Source of the DNA: Aristolochia californica
Taxonomy: Eukaryota > Streptophyta > Magnoliopsida > Piperales > Aristolochiaceae
Assembly (NCBI GenBank): GCA_029961685.1
Contig: JARWKL010000005.1
Location: forward strand, 17,202,164 to 17,266,163
DNA: 64,000 nucleotides
Direction of reading: 5' to 3'
Below are positions 46,537-58,653 of the stretch, piece by piece. The first letter of the stretch is position 1. Each line of letters opens with the position of its first letter. A program made the translations under genes and the position numbers. A model generated the notes under the pieces. That model was not told the DNA's origin. It ran no database searches and worked only from the letters and a program-made list of their open reading frames with translations.

Positions 46537-46773
46537 ATGAACCCAAAAGTTTTGCTGTCCAAGTTTGGGAAATTCCACCAGTTCAACCCTAACAGCTTGG
46601 AATTTTATAAGAATGAGATTTCTTCCACACATGCTTTAAAAATGGATCTGCATGCTTCAAACGCGTTAAAGATGCAAATCACCTATGGATCAAAACCTTT
46701 TGAAGAGAATGACAAACGTTCATTAAATTCTAAAAGTGAACGTGCGGTGGGATATTTGCCTGAGTCAAACTAG
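46537..46773 (+). CDS. Repeat-unit 78-aa protein, copy 71
   Basis: Class B with silent Pro75 (CCT); TAGACGT spacer variant. Confidence 0.45.
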   Translation: MNPKVLLSKFGKFHQFNPNSLEFYKNEISSTHALKMDLHASNALKMQITYGSKPFEENDKRSLNSKSERAVGYLPESN

Positions 46774-47196
46774 CCATTATTTTGCCCATTTACAAAAAGC
46801 TGACCTAACGATCATAGATGATTGTAAAGTGATTTATCATGCGTTACGGGCTATATTACCCTAAGAAATGACTTACGGATTGGGAGTCAACACTCAGTTC
46901 AAAATTCCCCGACGATTGCAAAACCTGATATATATAAGAACTAAAAAGGGCTTACAATCCCTAAAAATTACAGACACTCCTTGGAATTATCTCTCTCTAC
47001 ATTTATGCATTGCGCATTTCCATTTTAGATGTACTCATTTTTCTTAAATAAAAACTTTGAGTTTTCGGTCTCCCTTCATCCCGTAAACCAAAAATGCAAA
47101 TAGATCACCACAAAATGAAAATTTTAGAGTTTATGTTTGGAAAAATTTTAAAACAATAACAAATGTAAGTAAAGAAAATCTATTCACACACCACAA

Positions 47197-47433
47197 ATGA
47201 ACCCAAAAGTTTTGCCGTCCAAGTTTGGGAAATTCCACCAGTTCAACCCTAACAGCTTGGAATTTTATAAGAATGAGATTTCTTCCACACATGCTTTAAA
47301 AATGGATCTGCATGCTTCAAACGCGTTAAAGATGCAAATCACCTATGGATCAAAACCTTTTGAAGAGAATGACAAACGTTCATTAAATTCTAAAAGTGAA
47401 CGTGCGGTGGGATATTTGCCCGAGTCAAACTAG
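47197..47433 (+). CDS. Repeat-unit 78-aa protein, copy 72
   Basis: Pro7 retained with Asn42, inside a class B 660-bp unit. Confidence 0.45.
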   Translation: MNPKVLPSKFGKFHQFNPNSLEFYKNEISSTHALKMDLHASNALKMQITYGSKPFEENDKRSLNSKSERAVGYLPESN

Positions 47434-47856
47434 CCATTATTTTGCCCATTTACAAAAAGCTGACCTAACGATCATAGATGATTGTAAAGTGATTTATCAT
47501 GCGTTACGGGCTATATTACCCTAAGAAATGACTTACGGATTGGGAGTCAACACTCAGTTCAAAATTCCCCGACGATTGCAAAACCTGATATATATAAGAA
47601 CTAAAAAGGGCTTACAATCCCTAAAAATTACAGACACTCCTTGGAATTATCTCTCTCTACATTTGTGCATTGCGCATTTCCATTTTAGATGTTCTCATTT
47701 TTCTTAAATAAAAACTTTGAGTTTTCGGTCTCCCTTCATCCCGTAAACCAAAAATGCAAATAGATCACCACAAAATGAAAATTTTAGAGTTTATGTTTGG
47801 AAAAATTTTAAAACAATAACAAATGTAAGTAAAGAAAATCTATTCACACACCACAA

Positions 47857-48093
47857 ATGAACCCAAAAGTTTTGCCGTCCAAGTTTGGGAAATTCCACCA
47901 GTTCAAGCCTAACAGCTTGGAATTTTATAAGAATGAGATTTCTTCCACACATGCTTTAAAAATGGATCTGCATGCTTCAAACGCGTTAAAGATGCAAATC
48001 ACCTATGGATCAAAACCTTTTGAAGAGAATGACAAACGTTCATTAAATTCTAAAAGTGAACGTGCGGTGGGATATTTGCCCGAGTCAAACTAG
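47857..48093 (+). CDS. Repeat-unit 78-aa protein, copy 73
   Basis: Pro7 retained, Asn17 to Lys, Asn42; Lys17 recurs in copy 75. Confidence 0.45.
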   Translation: MNPKVLPSKFGKFHQFKPNSLEFYKNEISSTHALKMDLHASNALKMQITYGSKPFEENDKRSLNSKSERAVGYLPESN

Positions 48094-48516
48094 CCATTAT
48101 TTTGCCCATTTACAAAAAGCTGACCTAACGATCATAGATGATTGTAAAGTGATTTATCATGCGTTACGGGCTATATTACCCTAAGAAATGACTTACGGAT
48201 TGGGAGTCAACACTCAGTTCAAAATTCCCCGACGATTGCAAAACCTGATATATATAAGAACTAAAAAGGGCTTACAATCCCTAAAAATTACAGACACTCC
48301 TTGGAATTATCTCTCTCTACATTTGTGCATTGCGCATTTCCATTTTAGATGTACTCATTTTTCTTAAATAAAAACTTTGAGTTTTCGGTCTCCCTTCATC
48401 CCGTAAACCAAAAATGCAAATAGATCACCACAAAATGAAAATTTTAGAGTTTATGTTTGGAAAAATTTTAAAACAATAACAAATGTAAGTAAAGAAAATC
48501 TATTCACACACCACAA

Positions 48517-48753
48517 ATGAACCCAAAAGTTTTGCTGTCCAAGTTTGGGAAATTCCACCAGTTCAACCCTAACAGCTTGGAATTTTATAAGAATGAGATT
48601 TCTTCCACACATGCTTTAAAAATGGATATGCGTGCTTCAAACGCGTTAAAGATGCAAATCACCTATGGATCAAAACCTTTTGAAGAGAATGACAAACGTT
48701 CATTAAATTCTAAAAGTGAACGTGCGGTGGGATATTTGCCCGAGTCAAACTAG
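48517..48753 (+). CDS. Repeat-unit 78-aa protein, copy 74
   Basis: Class B plus Leu38 to Met and His39 to Arg. Confidence 0.45.
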   Translation: MNPKVLLSKFGKFHQFNPNSLEFYKNEISSTHALKMDMRASNALKMQITYGSKPFEENDKRSLNSKSERAVGYLPESN

Positions 48754-49176
48754 CCATTATTTTGCCCATTTACAAAAAGCTGACCTAACGATCATAGATG
48801 ATTGTAAAGTGATTTATCATGCGTTACGGGCTATATTACCCTAAGAAATGACTTACGGATTGGGAGTCAACACTCAGTTCAAAATTCCCCGACGATTGCA
48901 AAACCTGATATATATAAGAACTAAAAAGGGCTTACAATCCCTAAAAATTACAGACACTCCTTGGAATTATCTCTCTCTACATTTGTGCATTGCGCATTTC
49001 CATTTTAGATGTACTCATTTTTCTTAAATAAAAACTTTGAGTTTTCGGTCTCCCTTCATCCCGTAAACCAAAAATGCAAATAGATCACCACAAAATGAAA
49101 ATTTTAGAGTTTATGTTTGGAAAAATTTTAAAACAATAACAAATGTAAGTAAAGAAAATCTATTCACACACCACAA

Positions 49177-49413
49177 ATGAACCCAAAAGTTTTGCTGTCC
49201 AAGTTTGGGAAATTCCACCAGTTCAAGCCTAACAGCTTGGAATTTTATAAGAATGAGATTTCTTCCACACATGCTTTAAAAATGGATCTGCATGCTTCAA
49301 ACGCGTTAAAGATGCAAATCACCTATGGATCAAAACCTTTTGAAGAGAATGACAAACGTTCATTAAATTCTAAAAGTGAACGTGCGGTGGGATATTTGCC
49401 CGAGTCAAACTAG
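49177..49413 (+). CDS. Repeat-unit 78-aa protein, copy 75
   Basis: Class B plus Asn17 to Lys. Confidence 0.45.
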   Translation: MNPKVLLSKFGKFHQFKPNSLEFYKNEISSTHALKMDLHASNALKMQITYGSKPFEENDKRSLNSKSERAVGYLPESN

Positions 49414-49836
49414 CCATTATTTTGCCCATTTACAAAAAGCTGACCTAACGATCATAGATGATTGTAAAGTGATTTATCATGCGTTACGGGCTATATTACC
49501 CTAAGAAATGACTTACGGATTGGGAGTCAACACTCAGTTCAAAATTCCCCGACGATTGCAAAACCTGATATATATAAGAACTAAAAAGGGCTTACAATCC
49601 CTAAAAATTACAGACACTCCTTGGAATTATCTCTCTCTACATTTGTGCATTGCGCATTTCCATTTTAGATGTACTCATTTTTCTTAAATAAAAACTTTGA
49701 GTTTTCGGTCTCCCTTCATCCCGTAAACCAAAAATGCAAATAGATCACCACAAAATGAAAATTTTAGAGTTTATGTTTGGAAAAATTTTAAAACAATAAC
49801 AAATGTAAGTAAAGAAAATCTATTCACACACCACAA

Positions 49837-50073
49837 ATGAACCCAAAAGTTTTGCTGTCCAAGTTTGGGAAATTCCACCAGTTCAACCCTAACAGCTTGG
49901 AATTTTATAAGAATGAGATTTCTTCCACACATGCTTTAAAAATGGATATGCGTGCTTCAAACGCGTTAAAGATGCAAATCACCTATGGATCAAAACCTTT
50001 TGAAGAGAATGACAAACGTTCATTAAATTCTAAAAGTGAACGTGCGGTGGGATATTTGCCCGAGTCAAACTAG
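49837..50073 (+). CDS. Repeat-unit 78-aa protein, copy 76
   Basis: Class B plus Met38 and Arg39. Confidence 0.45.
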   Translation: MNPKVLLSKFGKFHQFNPNSLEFYKNEISSTHALKMDMRASNALKMQITYGSKPFEENDKRSLNSKSERAVGYLPESN

Positions 50074-50496
50074 CCATTATTTTGCCCATTTACAAAAAGC
50101 TGACCTAACGATCATAGATGATTGTAAAGTGATTTATCATGCGTTACGGGCTATATTACCCTAAGAAATGACTTACGGATTGGGAGTCAACACTCAGTTC
50201 AAAATTCCCCGACGATTGCAAAACCTGATATATATAAGAACTAAAAAGGGCTTACAGTCCCTAAAAATTACAGACACTCCTTGGAATTATCTCTCTCTAC
50301 ATTTGTGCATTGCGCATTTCCATTTTAGATGTACTCAATTTTCTTAAATAAAAACTTTGAGTTTTCGGTCTCCCTTCATCCCGTAAACCAAAAATGCAAA
50401 TAGATCACCACAAAATGAAAATTTTAGAGTTTATGTTTGGAAAAATTTTAAAACAATAACAAATGTAAGTAAAGAAAATCTATTCACACACCACAA

Positions 50497-50733
50497 ATGA
50501 ACCCAAAAGTTTTGCTGTCCAAGTTTGGGAAATTCCACCAGTTCAACCCTAACAGCTTGGAATTTTATAAGAATGAGATTTCTTCCACACATGCTTTAAA
50601 AATGGATATGCGTGCTTCAAACGCGTTAAAGATGCAAATCACCTATGGATCAAAACCTTTTGAAGAGAATGACAAACGTTCATTAAATTCTAAAAGTGAA
50701 CGTGCGGTGGGATATTTGCCCGAGTCAAACTAG
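50497..50733 (+). CDS. Repeat-unit 78-aa protein, copy 77
   Basis: Class B plus Met38 and Arg39; private A in the spacer near 50338. Confidence 0.45.
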   Translation: MNPKVLLSKFGKFHQFNPNSLEFYKNEISSTHALKMDMRASNALKMQITYGSKPFEENDKRSLNSKSERAVGYLPESN

Positions 50734-51156
50734 CCATTATTTTGCCCATTTACAAAAAGCTGACCTAACGATCATAGATGATTGTAAAGTGATTTATCAT
50801 GCGTTACGGGCTATATTACCCTAAGAAATGACTTACGGATTGGGAGTCAACACTCAGTTCAAAATTCCCCGACGATTGCAAAACCTGATATATATAAGAA
50901 CTAAAAAGGGCTTACAGTCCCTCAAAATTACAGACACTCCTTGGAATTATCTCTCTCTACATTTGTGCATTGCGCATTTCCATTTTAGATGTACTCATTT
51001 TTCTTAAATAAAAACTTTGAGTTTTCGGTCTCCCTTCATCCCGTAAACCAAAAATGCAAATAGATCACCACAAAATGAAAATTTTAGAGTTTATGTTTGG
51101 AAAAATTTTAAAACAATAACAAATGTAAGTAAAGAAAATCTATTCACACACCACAA

Positions 51157-51393
51157 ATGAACCCAAAAGTTTTGCTGTCCAAGTTTGGGAAATTCCACCA
51201 GTTCAACCCTAACAGCTTGGAATTTTATAAGAATGAGATTTCTTCCACACATGCTTTAAAAATGGATATGCGTGCTTCAAACGCGTTAAAGATGCAAATC
51301 ACCTATGGATCAAAACCTTTTGAAGAGAATGACAAACGTTCATTAAATTCTAAAAGTGAACGTGCGGTGGGATATTTGCCCGAGTCAAACTAG
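51157..51393 (+). CDS. Repeat-unit 78-aa protein, copy 78
   Basis: Class B plus Met38 and Arg39; CCCTCAAAA in the spacer near 50923, shared with copy 82. Confidence 0.45.
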   Translation: MNPKVLLSKFGKFHQFNPNSLEFYKNEISSTHALKMDMRASNALKMQITYGSKPFEENDKRSLNSKSERAVGYLPESN

Positions 51394-51816
51394 CCATTAT
51401 TTTGCCCATTTACAAAAAGCTGACCTAACGATCATAGATGATTGTAAAGTGATTTATCATGCGTTACGGGCTATATTACCCTAAGAAATGACTTACGGAT
51501 TGGGAGTCAACACTCAGTTCAAAATTCCCCGACGATTGCAAAACCTGATATATATAAGAACTAAAAAGGGCTTACAGTCCCTAAAAATTACAGACACTCC
51601 TTGGAATTATCTCTCTCTACATTTGTGCATTGCGCATTTCCATTTTAGATGTACTCATTTTTCTTAAATAAACACTTTGAGTTTTCGGTCTCCCTTCATC
51701 CCGTAAACCAAAAATGCAAATAGATCACCACAAAATGAAAATTTTAGAGTTTATGTTTGGAAAAATTTTAAAACAATAACAAATGTAAGTAAAGAAAATC
51801 TATTCACACACCACAA

Positions 51817-52053
51817 ATGAACCCAAAAGTTTTGCTGTCCAAGTTTGGGAAATTCCACCAGTTCAACCCTAACAGCTTGGAATTTTATAAGAATGAGATT
51901 TCTTCCACACATGCTTTAAAAATGGATCTGCATGCTTCAAACGCGTTAAAGATGCAAATCACCTATGGATCAAAACCTTTTGAAGAGAATGACAAACGTT
52001 CATTAAATTCTAAAAGTGAACGTGCGGTGGGATATTTGCCCGAGTCAAACTAG
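51817..52053 (+). CDS. Repeat-unit 78-aa protein, copy 79
   Basis: Class B; AAACACTTT in the spacer near 51673, shared with copy 83. Confidence 0.45.
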   Translation: MNPKVLLSKFGKFHQFNPNSLEFYKNEISSTHALKMDLHASNALKMQITYGSKPFEENDKRSLNSKSERAVGYLPESN

Positions 52054-52476
52054 CCATTATTTTGCCCATTTACAAAAAGCTGACCTAACGATCATAGATG
52101 ATTGTAAAGTGATTTATCATGCGTTACGGGCTATATTACCCTAAGAAATGACTTACGGATTGGGAGTCAACACTCAGTTCAAAATTCCCCGACGATTGCA
52201 AAACCTGATATATATAAGAACTAAAAAGGGCTTACAATCCCTAAAAATTACAGACACTCCTTGGAATTATCTCTCTCTACATTTGTGCATTGCGCATTTC
52301 CATTTTAGATGTACTCATTTTTCTTAAATAAAAACTTTGAGTTTTCGGTCTCCCTTCATCCCGTAAACCAAAAATGCAAATAGATCACCACAAAATGAAA
52401 ATTTTAGAGTTTATGTTTGGAAAAATTTTAAAACAATAACAAATGTAAGTAAAGAAAATCTATTCACACACCACAA

Positions 52477-52713
52477 ATGAACCCAAAAGTTTTGCTGTCC
52501 AAGTTTGGGAAATTCCACCAGTTCAACCCTAACAGCTTGGAATTTTATAAGAATGAGATTTCTTCCACACATGCTTTAAAAATGGATGTGCATGCTTCAA
52601 ACGCGTTAAAGATGCAAATCACCTATGGATCAAAACCTTTTGAAGAGAATGACAAACGTTCATTAAATTCTAAAAGTGAACGTGCGGTGGGATATTTGCC
52701 CGAGTCAAACTAG
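52477..52713 (+). CDS. Repeat-unit 78-aa protein, copy 80
   Basis: Class B plus Leu38 to Val. Confidence 0.45.
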   Translation: MNPKVLLSKFGKFHQFNPNSLEFYKNEISSTHALKMDVHASNALKMQITYGSKPFEENDKRSLNSKSERAVGYLPESN

Positions 52714-53136
52714 CCATTATTTTGCCCATTTACAAAAAGCTGACCTAACGATCATAGATGATTGTAAAGTGATTTATCATGCGTTACGGGCTATATTACC
52801 CTAAGAAATGACTTACGGATTGGGAGTCAACACTCAGTTCAAAATTCCCCGACGATTGCAAAACCTGATATATATAAGAACTAAAAAGGGCTTACAGTCC
52901 CTAAAAATTACAGACACTCCTTGGAATTATCTCTCTCTACATTTGTGCATTGCGCATTTCCATTTTAGATGTACTCATTTTTCTTAAATAAAAACTTTGA
53001 GTTTTCGGTCTCCCTTCATCCCGTAAACCAAAAATGCAAATAGATCACCACAAAATGAAAATTTTAGAGTTTATGTTTGGAAAAATTTTAAAACAATAAC
53101 AAATGTAAGTAAAGAAAATCTATTCACACACCACAA

Positions 53137-53373
53137 ATGAACCCAAAAGTTTTGCTGTCCAAGTTTGGGAAATTCCACCAGTTCAACCCTAACAGCTTGG
53201 AATTTTATAAGAATGAGATTTCTTCCACACATGCTTTAAAAATGGATATGCGTGCTTCAAACGCGTTAAAGATGCAAATCACCTATGGATCAAAACCTTT
53301 TGAAGAGAATGACAAACGTTCATTAAATTCTAAAAGTGAACGTGCGGTGGGATATTTGCCCGAGTCAAACTAG
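53137..53373 (+). CDS. Repeat-unit 78-aa protein, copy 81
   Basis: Class B plus Met38 and Arg39; counterpart of copy 77. Confidence 0.45.
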   Translation: MNPKVLLSKFGKFHQFNPNSLEFYKNEISSTHALKMDMRASNALKMQITYGSKPFEENDKRSLNSKSERAVGYLPESN

Positions 53374-53796
53374 CCATTATTTTGCCCATTTACAAAAAGC
53401 TGACCTAACGATCATAGATGATTGTAAAGTGATTTATCATGCGTTACGGGCTATATTACCCTAAGAAATGACTTACGGATTGGGAGTCAACACTCAGTTC
53501 AAAATTCCCCGACGATTGCAAAACCTGATATATATAAGAACTAAAAAGGGCTTACAGTCCCTCAAAATTACAGACACTCCTTGGAATTATCTCTCTCTAC
53601 ATTTGTGCATTGCGCATTTCCATTTTAGATGTACTCATTTTTCTTAAATAAAAACTTTGAGTTTTCGGTCTCCCTTCATCCCGTAAACCAAAAATGCAAA
53701 TAGATCACCACAAAATGAAAATTTTAGAGTTTATGTTTGGAAAAATTTTAAAACAATAACAAATGTAAGTAAAGAAAATCTATTCACACACCACAA

Positions 53797-54033
53797 ATGA
53801 ACCCAAAAGTTTTGCTGTCCAAGTTTGGGAAATTCCACCAGTTCAACCCTAACAGCTTGGAATTTTATAAGAATGAGATTTCTTCCACACATGCTTTAAA
53901 AATGGATATGCGTGCTTCAAACGCGTTAAAGATGCAAATCACCTATGGATCAAAACCTTTTGAAGAGAATGACAAACGTTCATTAAATTCTAAAAGTGAA
54001 CGTGCGGTGGGATATTTGCCCGAGTCAAACTAG
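53797..54033 (+). CDS. Repeat-unit 78-aa protein, copy 82
   Basis: Class B plus Met38 and Arg39; counterpart of copy 78. Confidence 0.45.
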   Translation: MNPKVLLSKFGKFHQFNPNSLEFYKNEISSTHALKMDMRASNALKMQITYGSKPFEENDKRSLNSKSERAVGYLPESN

Positions 54034-54456
54034 CCATTATTTTGCCCATTTACAAAAAGCTGACCTAACGATCATAGATGATTGTAAAGTGATTTATCAT
54101 GCGTTACGGGCTATATTACCCTAAGAAATGACTTACGGATTGGGAGTCAACACTCAGTTCAAAATTCCCCGACGATTGCAAAACCTGATATATATAAGAA
54201 CTAAAAAGGGCTTACAGTCCCTAAAAATTACAGACACTCCTTGGAATTATCTCTCTCTACATTTGTGCATTGCGCATTTCCATTTTAGATGTACTCATTT
54301 TTCTTAAATAAACACTTTGAGTTTTCGGTCTCCCTTCATCCCGTAAACCAAAAATGCAAATAGATCACCACAAAATGAAAATTTTAGAGTTTATGTTTGG
54401 AAAAATTTTAAAACAATAACAAATGTAAGTAAAGAAAATCTATTCACACACCACAA

Positions 54457-54693
54457 ATGAACCCAAAAGTTTTGCTGTCCAAGTTTGGGAAATTCCACCA
54501 GTTCAACCCTAACAGCTTGGAATTTTATAAGAATGAGATTTCTTCCACACATGCTTTAAAAATGGATCTGCATGCTTCAAACGCGTTAAAGATGCAAATC
54601 ACCTATGGATCAAAACCTTTTGAAGAGAATGACAAACGTTCATTAAATTCTAAAAGTGAACGTGCGGTGGGATATTTGCCCGAGTCAAACTAG
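54457..54693 (+). CDS. Repeat-unit 78-aa protein, copy 83
   Basis: Class B; counterpart of copy 79. Confidence 0.45.
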   Translation: MNPKVLLSKFGKFHQFNPNSLEFYKNEISSTHALKMDLHASNALKMQITYGSKPFEENDKRSLNSKSERAVGYLPESN

Positions 54694-55116
54694 CCATTAT
54701 TTTGCCCATTTACAAAAAGCTGACCTAACGATCATAGATGATTGTAAAGTGATTTATCATGCGTTACGGGCTATATTACCCTAAGAAATGACTTACGGAT
54801 TGGGAGTCAACACTCAGTTCAAAATTCCCCGACGATTGCAAAACCTGATATATATAAGAACTAAAAAGGGCTTACAGTCCCTAAAAATTACAGACACTCC
54901 TTGGAATTATCTCTCTCTACATTTGTGCATTGCGCATTTCCATTTTAGATGTACTCATTTTTCTTAAATAAAAACTTTGAGTTTTCGGTCTCCCTTCATC
55001 CCGTAAACCAAAAATGCAAATAGATCACCACAAAATGAAAATTTTAGAGTTCATGTTTGGAAAAATTTTAAAACAATAACAAATGTAAGTAAAGAAAATC
55101 TATTCACACACCACAA

Positions 55117-55353
55117 ATGAACCCAAAAGTTTTGCTGTCCAAGTTTGGGAAATTCCACCAGTTCAACCCTAACAGCTTGGAATTTTATAAGAATGAGATT
55201 TCTTCCACACATGCTTTAAAAATGGATATGCATGCTTCAAACGCGTTAAAGATGCAAATCACCTATGGATCAAAACCTTTTGAAGAGAATGACAAACGTT
55301 CATTAAATTCTAAAAGTGAACGTGCGGTGGGATATTTGCCCGAGTCAAACTAG
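55117..55353 (+). CDS. Repeat-unit 78-aa protein, copy 84
   Basis: Class B plus Met38; GTTCATG leader variant near 55052. Confidence 0.45.
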   Translation: MNPKVLLSKFGKFHQFNPNSLEFYKNEISSTHALKMDMHASNALKMQITYGSKPFEENDKRSLNSKSERAVGYLPESN

Positions 55354-55776
55354 CCATTATTTTGCCCATTTACAAAAAGCTGACCTAACGATCATAGATG
55401 ATTGTAAAGTGATTTATCATGCGTTACGGGCTATATTACCCTAAGAAATGACTTACGGATTGGGAGTCAACACTCAGTTCAAAATTCCCCGACGATTGCA
55501 AAACCTGATATATATAAGAACTAAAAAGGGCTTACAGTCCCTAAAAATTACAGACACTCCTTGGAATTATCTCTCTCTACATTTGTGCATTGCGCATTTC
55601 CATTTTAGATGTACTCATTTTTCTTAAATAAAAACTTTGAGTTTTCGGTCTCCCTTCATCCCGTAAACCAAAAATGCAAATAGATCACCACAAAATGAAA
55701 ATTTTAGAGTTCATGTTTGGAAAAATTTTAAAACAATAACAAATGTAAGTAAAGAAAATCTATTCACACACCACAA

Positions 55777-56013
55777 ATGAACCCAAAAGTTTTGCTGTCC
55801 AAGTTTGGGAAATTCCACCAGTTCAACCCTAACAGCTTGGAATTTTATAAGAATGAGATTTCTTCCACACATGCTTTAAAAATGGATATGCATGCTTCAA
55901 ACGCGTTAAAGATGCAAATCACCTATGGATCAAAACCTTTTGAAGAGAATGACAAACGTTCATTAAATTCTAAAAGTGAACGTGCGGTGGGATATTTGCC
56001 CGAGTCAAACTAG
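55777..56013 (+). CDS. Repeat-unit 78-aa protein, copy 85
   Basis: Class B plus Met38; GTTCATG leader variant. Confidence 0.45.
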   Translation: MNPKVLLSKFGKFHQFNPNSLEFYKNEISSTHALKMDMHASNALKMQITYGSKPFEENDKRSLNSKSERAVGYLPESN

Positions 56014-56436
56014 CCATTATTTTGCCCATTTACAAAAAGCTGACCTAACGATCATAGATGATTGTAAAGTGATTTATCATGCGTTACGGGCTATATTACC
56101 CTAAGAAATGACTTACGGATTGGGAGTCAACACTCAGTTCAAAATTCCCCGACGATTGCAAAACCTGATATATATAAGAACTAAAAAGGGCTTACAGTCC
56201 CTAAAAATTACAGACACTCCTTGGAATTATCTCTCTCTACATTTGTGCATTGCGCATTTCCATTTTAGATGTACTCATTTTTCTTAAATAAAAACTTTGA
56301 GTTTTCGGTCTCCCTTCATCCCGTAAACCAAAAATGCAAATAGATCACCACAAAATGAAAATTTTAGAGTTTATGTTTGGAAAAATTTTAAAACAATAAC
56401 AAATGTAAGTAAAGAAAATCTATTCACACACCACAA

Positions 56437-56673
56437 ATGAACCCAAAAGTTTTGCTGTCCAAGTTTGGGAAATTCCACCAGTTCAACCCTAACAGCTTGG
56501 AATTTTATAAGAATGAGATTTCTTCCACACATGCTTTAAAAATGGATCTGCATGCTTCAAACGCGTTAAAGATGCAAATCACCTATGGATCAAAACCTTT
56601 TGAAGAGAATGACAAACGTTCATTAAATTCTAAAAGTGAACGTGCGGTGGGATATTTGCCCGAGTCAAACTAG
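56437..56673 (+). CDS. Repeat-unit 78-aa protein, copy 86
   Basis: Basic class B. Confidence 0.45.
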   Translation: MNPKVLLSKFGKFHQFNPNSLEFYKNEISSTHALKMDLHASNALKMQITYGSKPFEENDKRSLNSKSERAVGYLPESN

Positions 56674-57096
56674 CCATTATTTTGCCCATTTACAAAAAGC
56701 TGACCTAACGATCATAGATGATTGTAAAGTGATTTATCATGCGTTACGGGCTATATTACCCTAAGAAATGACTTACGGATTGGGAGTCAACACTCAGTTC
56801 AAAATTCCCCGACGATTGCAAAACCTGATATATATAAGAACTAAAAAGGGCTTACAGTCCCTAAAAATTACAGACACTCCTTGGAATTATCTCTCTCTAC
56901 ATTTGTGCATTGCGCATTTCCATTTTAGATGTACTCATTTTTCTTAAATAAAAACTTTGAGTTTTCGGTCTCCCTTCATCCCGTAAACCAAAAATGCAAA
57001 TAGATCACCACAAAATGAAAATTTTAGAGTTCATGTTTGGAAAAGTTTTAAAACAATAACAAATGTAAGTAAAGAAAATCTATTCACACACCACAA

Positions 57097-57333
57097 ATGA
57101 ACCCAAAAGTTTTGCTGTCCAAGTTTGGGAAATTCCACCAGTTCAACCCTAACAGCTTGGAATTTTATAAGAATGAGATTTCTTCCACACATGCTTTAAA
57201 AATGGATATGCATGCTTCAAACGCGTTAAAGATGCAAATCACCTATGGATCAAAACCTTTTGAAGAGAATGACAAACGTTCATTAAATTCTAAAAGTGAA
57301 CGTGCGGTGGGATATTTGCCCGAGTCAAACTAG
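57097..57333 (+). CDS. Repeat-unit 78-aa protein, copy 87
   Basis: Class B plus Met38; leader has GTTCATG and AAAAGTTTT, shared with copy 89. Confidence 0.45.
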   Translation: MNPKVLLSKFGKFHQFNPNSLEFYKNEISSTHALKMDMHASNALKMQITYGSKPFEENDKRSLNSKSERAVGYLPESN

Positions 57334-57756
57334 CCATTATTTTGCCCATTTACAAAAAGCTGACCTAACGATCATAGATGATTGTAAAGTGATTTATCAT
57401 GCGTTACGGGCTATATTACCCTAAGAAATGACTTACGGATTGGGAGTCAACACTCAGTTCAAAATTCCCCGACGATTGCAAAACCTGATATATATAAGAA
57501 CTAAAAAGGGCTTACAGTCCCTAAAAATTACAGACACTCCTTGGAATTATCTCTCTCTACATTTGTGCATTGCGCATTTCCATTTTAGATGTACTCATTT
57601 TTCTTAAATAAAAACTTTGAGTTTTCGGTCTCCCTTCATCCCGTAAACCAAAAATGCAAATAGATCACCACAAAATGAAAATTTTAGAGTTTATGTTTGG
57701 AAAAATTTTAAAACAATAACAAATGTAAGTAAAGAAAATCTATTCACACACCACAA

Positions 57757-57993
57757 ATGAACCCAAAAGTTTTGCTGTCCAAGTTTGGGAAATTCCACCA
57801 GTTCAACCCTAACAGCTTGGAATTTTATAAGAATGAGATTTCTTCCACACATGCTTTAAAAATGGATCTGCATGCTTCAAACGCGTTAAAGATGCAAATC
57901 ACCTATGGATCAAAACCTTTTGAAGAGAATGACAAACGTTCAGTAAATTCTAAAACTGAACGTGCGGTGGGATATTTGCCCGAGTCAAACTAG
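57757..57993 (+). CDS. Repeat-unit 78-aa protein, copy 88
   Basis: Class B plus Leu63 to Val and Ser67 to Thr, two private changes in the otherwise invariant C-terminal third. Confidence 0.45.
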   Translation: MNPKVLLSKFGKFHQFNPNSLEFYKNEISSTHALKMDLHASNALKMQITYGSKPFEENDKRSVNSKTERAVGYLPESN

Positions 57994-58416
57994 CCATTAT
58001 TTTGCCCATTTACAAAAAGCTGACCTAACGATCATAGATGATTGTAAAGTGATTTATCATGCGTTACGGGCTATATTACCCTAAGAAATGACTTACGGAT
58101 TGGGAGTCAACACTCAGTTCAAAATTCCCCGACGATTGCAAAACCTGATATATATAAGAACTAAAAAGGGCTTACAGTCCCTAAAAATTACAGACACTCC
58201 TTGGAATTATCTCTCTCTACATTTGTGCATTGCGCATTTCCATTTTAGATGTACTCATTTTTCTTAAATAAAAACTTTGAGTTTTCGGTCTCCCTTCATC
58301 CCGTAAACCAAAAATGCAAATAGATCACCACAAAATGAAAATTTTAGAGTTCATGTTTGGAAAAGTTTTAAAACAATAACAAATGTAAGTAAAGAAAATC
58401 TATTCACACACCACAA

Positions 58417-58653
58417 ATGAACCCAAAAGTTTTGCTGTCCAAGTTTGGGAAATTCCACCAGTTCAACCCTAACAGCTTGGAATTTTATAAGAATGAGATT
58501 TCTTCCACACATGCTTTAAAAATGGATATGCATGCTTCAAACGCGTTAAAGATGCAAATCACCTATGGATCAAAACCTTTTGAAGAGAATGACAAACGTT
58601 CATTAAATTCTAAAAGTGAACGTGCGGTGGGATATTTGCCCGAGTCAAACTAG
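58417..58653 (+). CDS. Repeat-unit 78-aa protein, copy 89
   Basis: Class B plus Met38; leader as copy 87. Confidence 0.45.
   Translation: MNPKVLLSKFGKFHQFNPNSLEFYKNEISSTHALKMDMHASNALKMQITYGSKPFEENDKRSLNSKSERAVGYLPESN

Larger units (their letters stand above)
50734..54693. repeat. Local four-unit higher-order repeat
   Basis: CCCTCAAAA (near 50923 and 53563) and AAACACTTT (near 51673 and 54313) recur at 2640 bp, four 660-bp units, with matching Met38/Arg39 then Leu38/His39 proteins. Confidence 0.7.
56674..58653. repeat. Local two-unit repeat
   Basis: The leader pair GTTCATG plus AAAAGTTTT occurs near 57032 and 58352 only, 1320 bp apart, with alternating Leu38 and Met38 copies. Confidence 0.6.
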
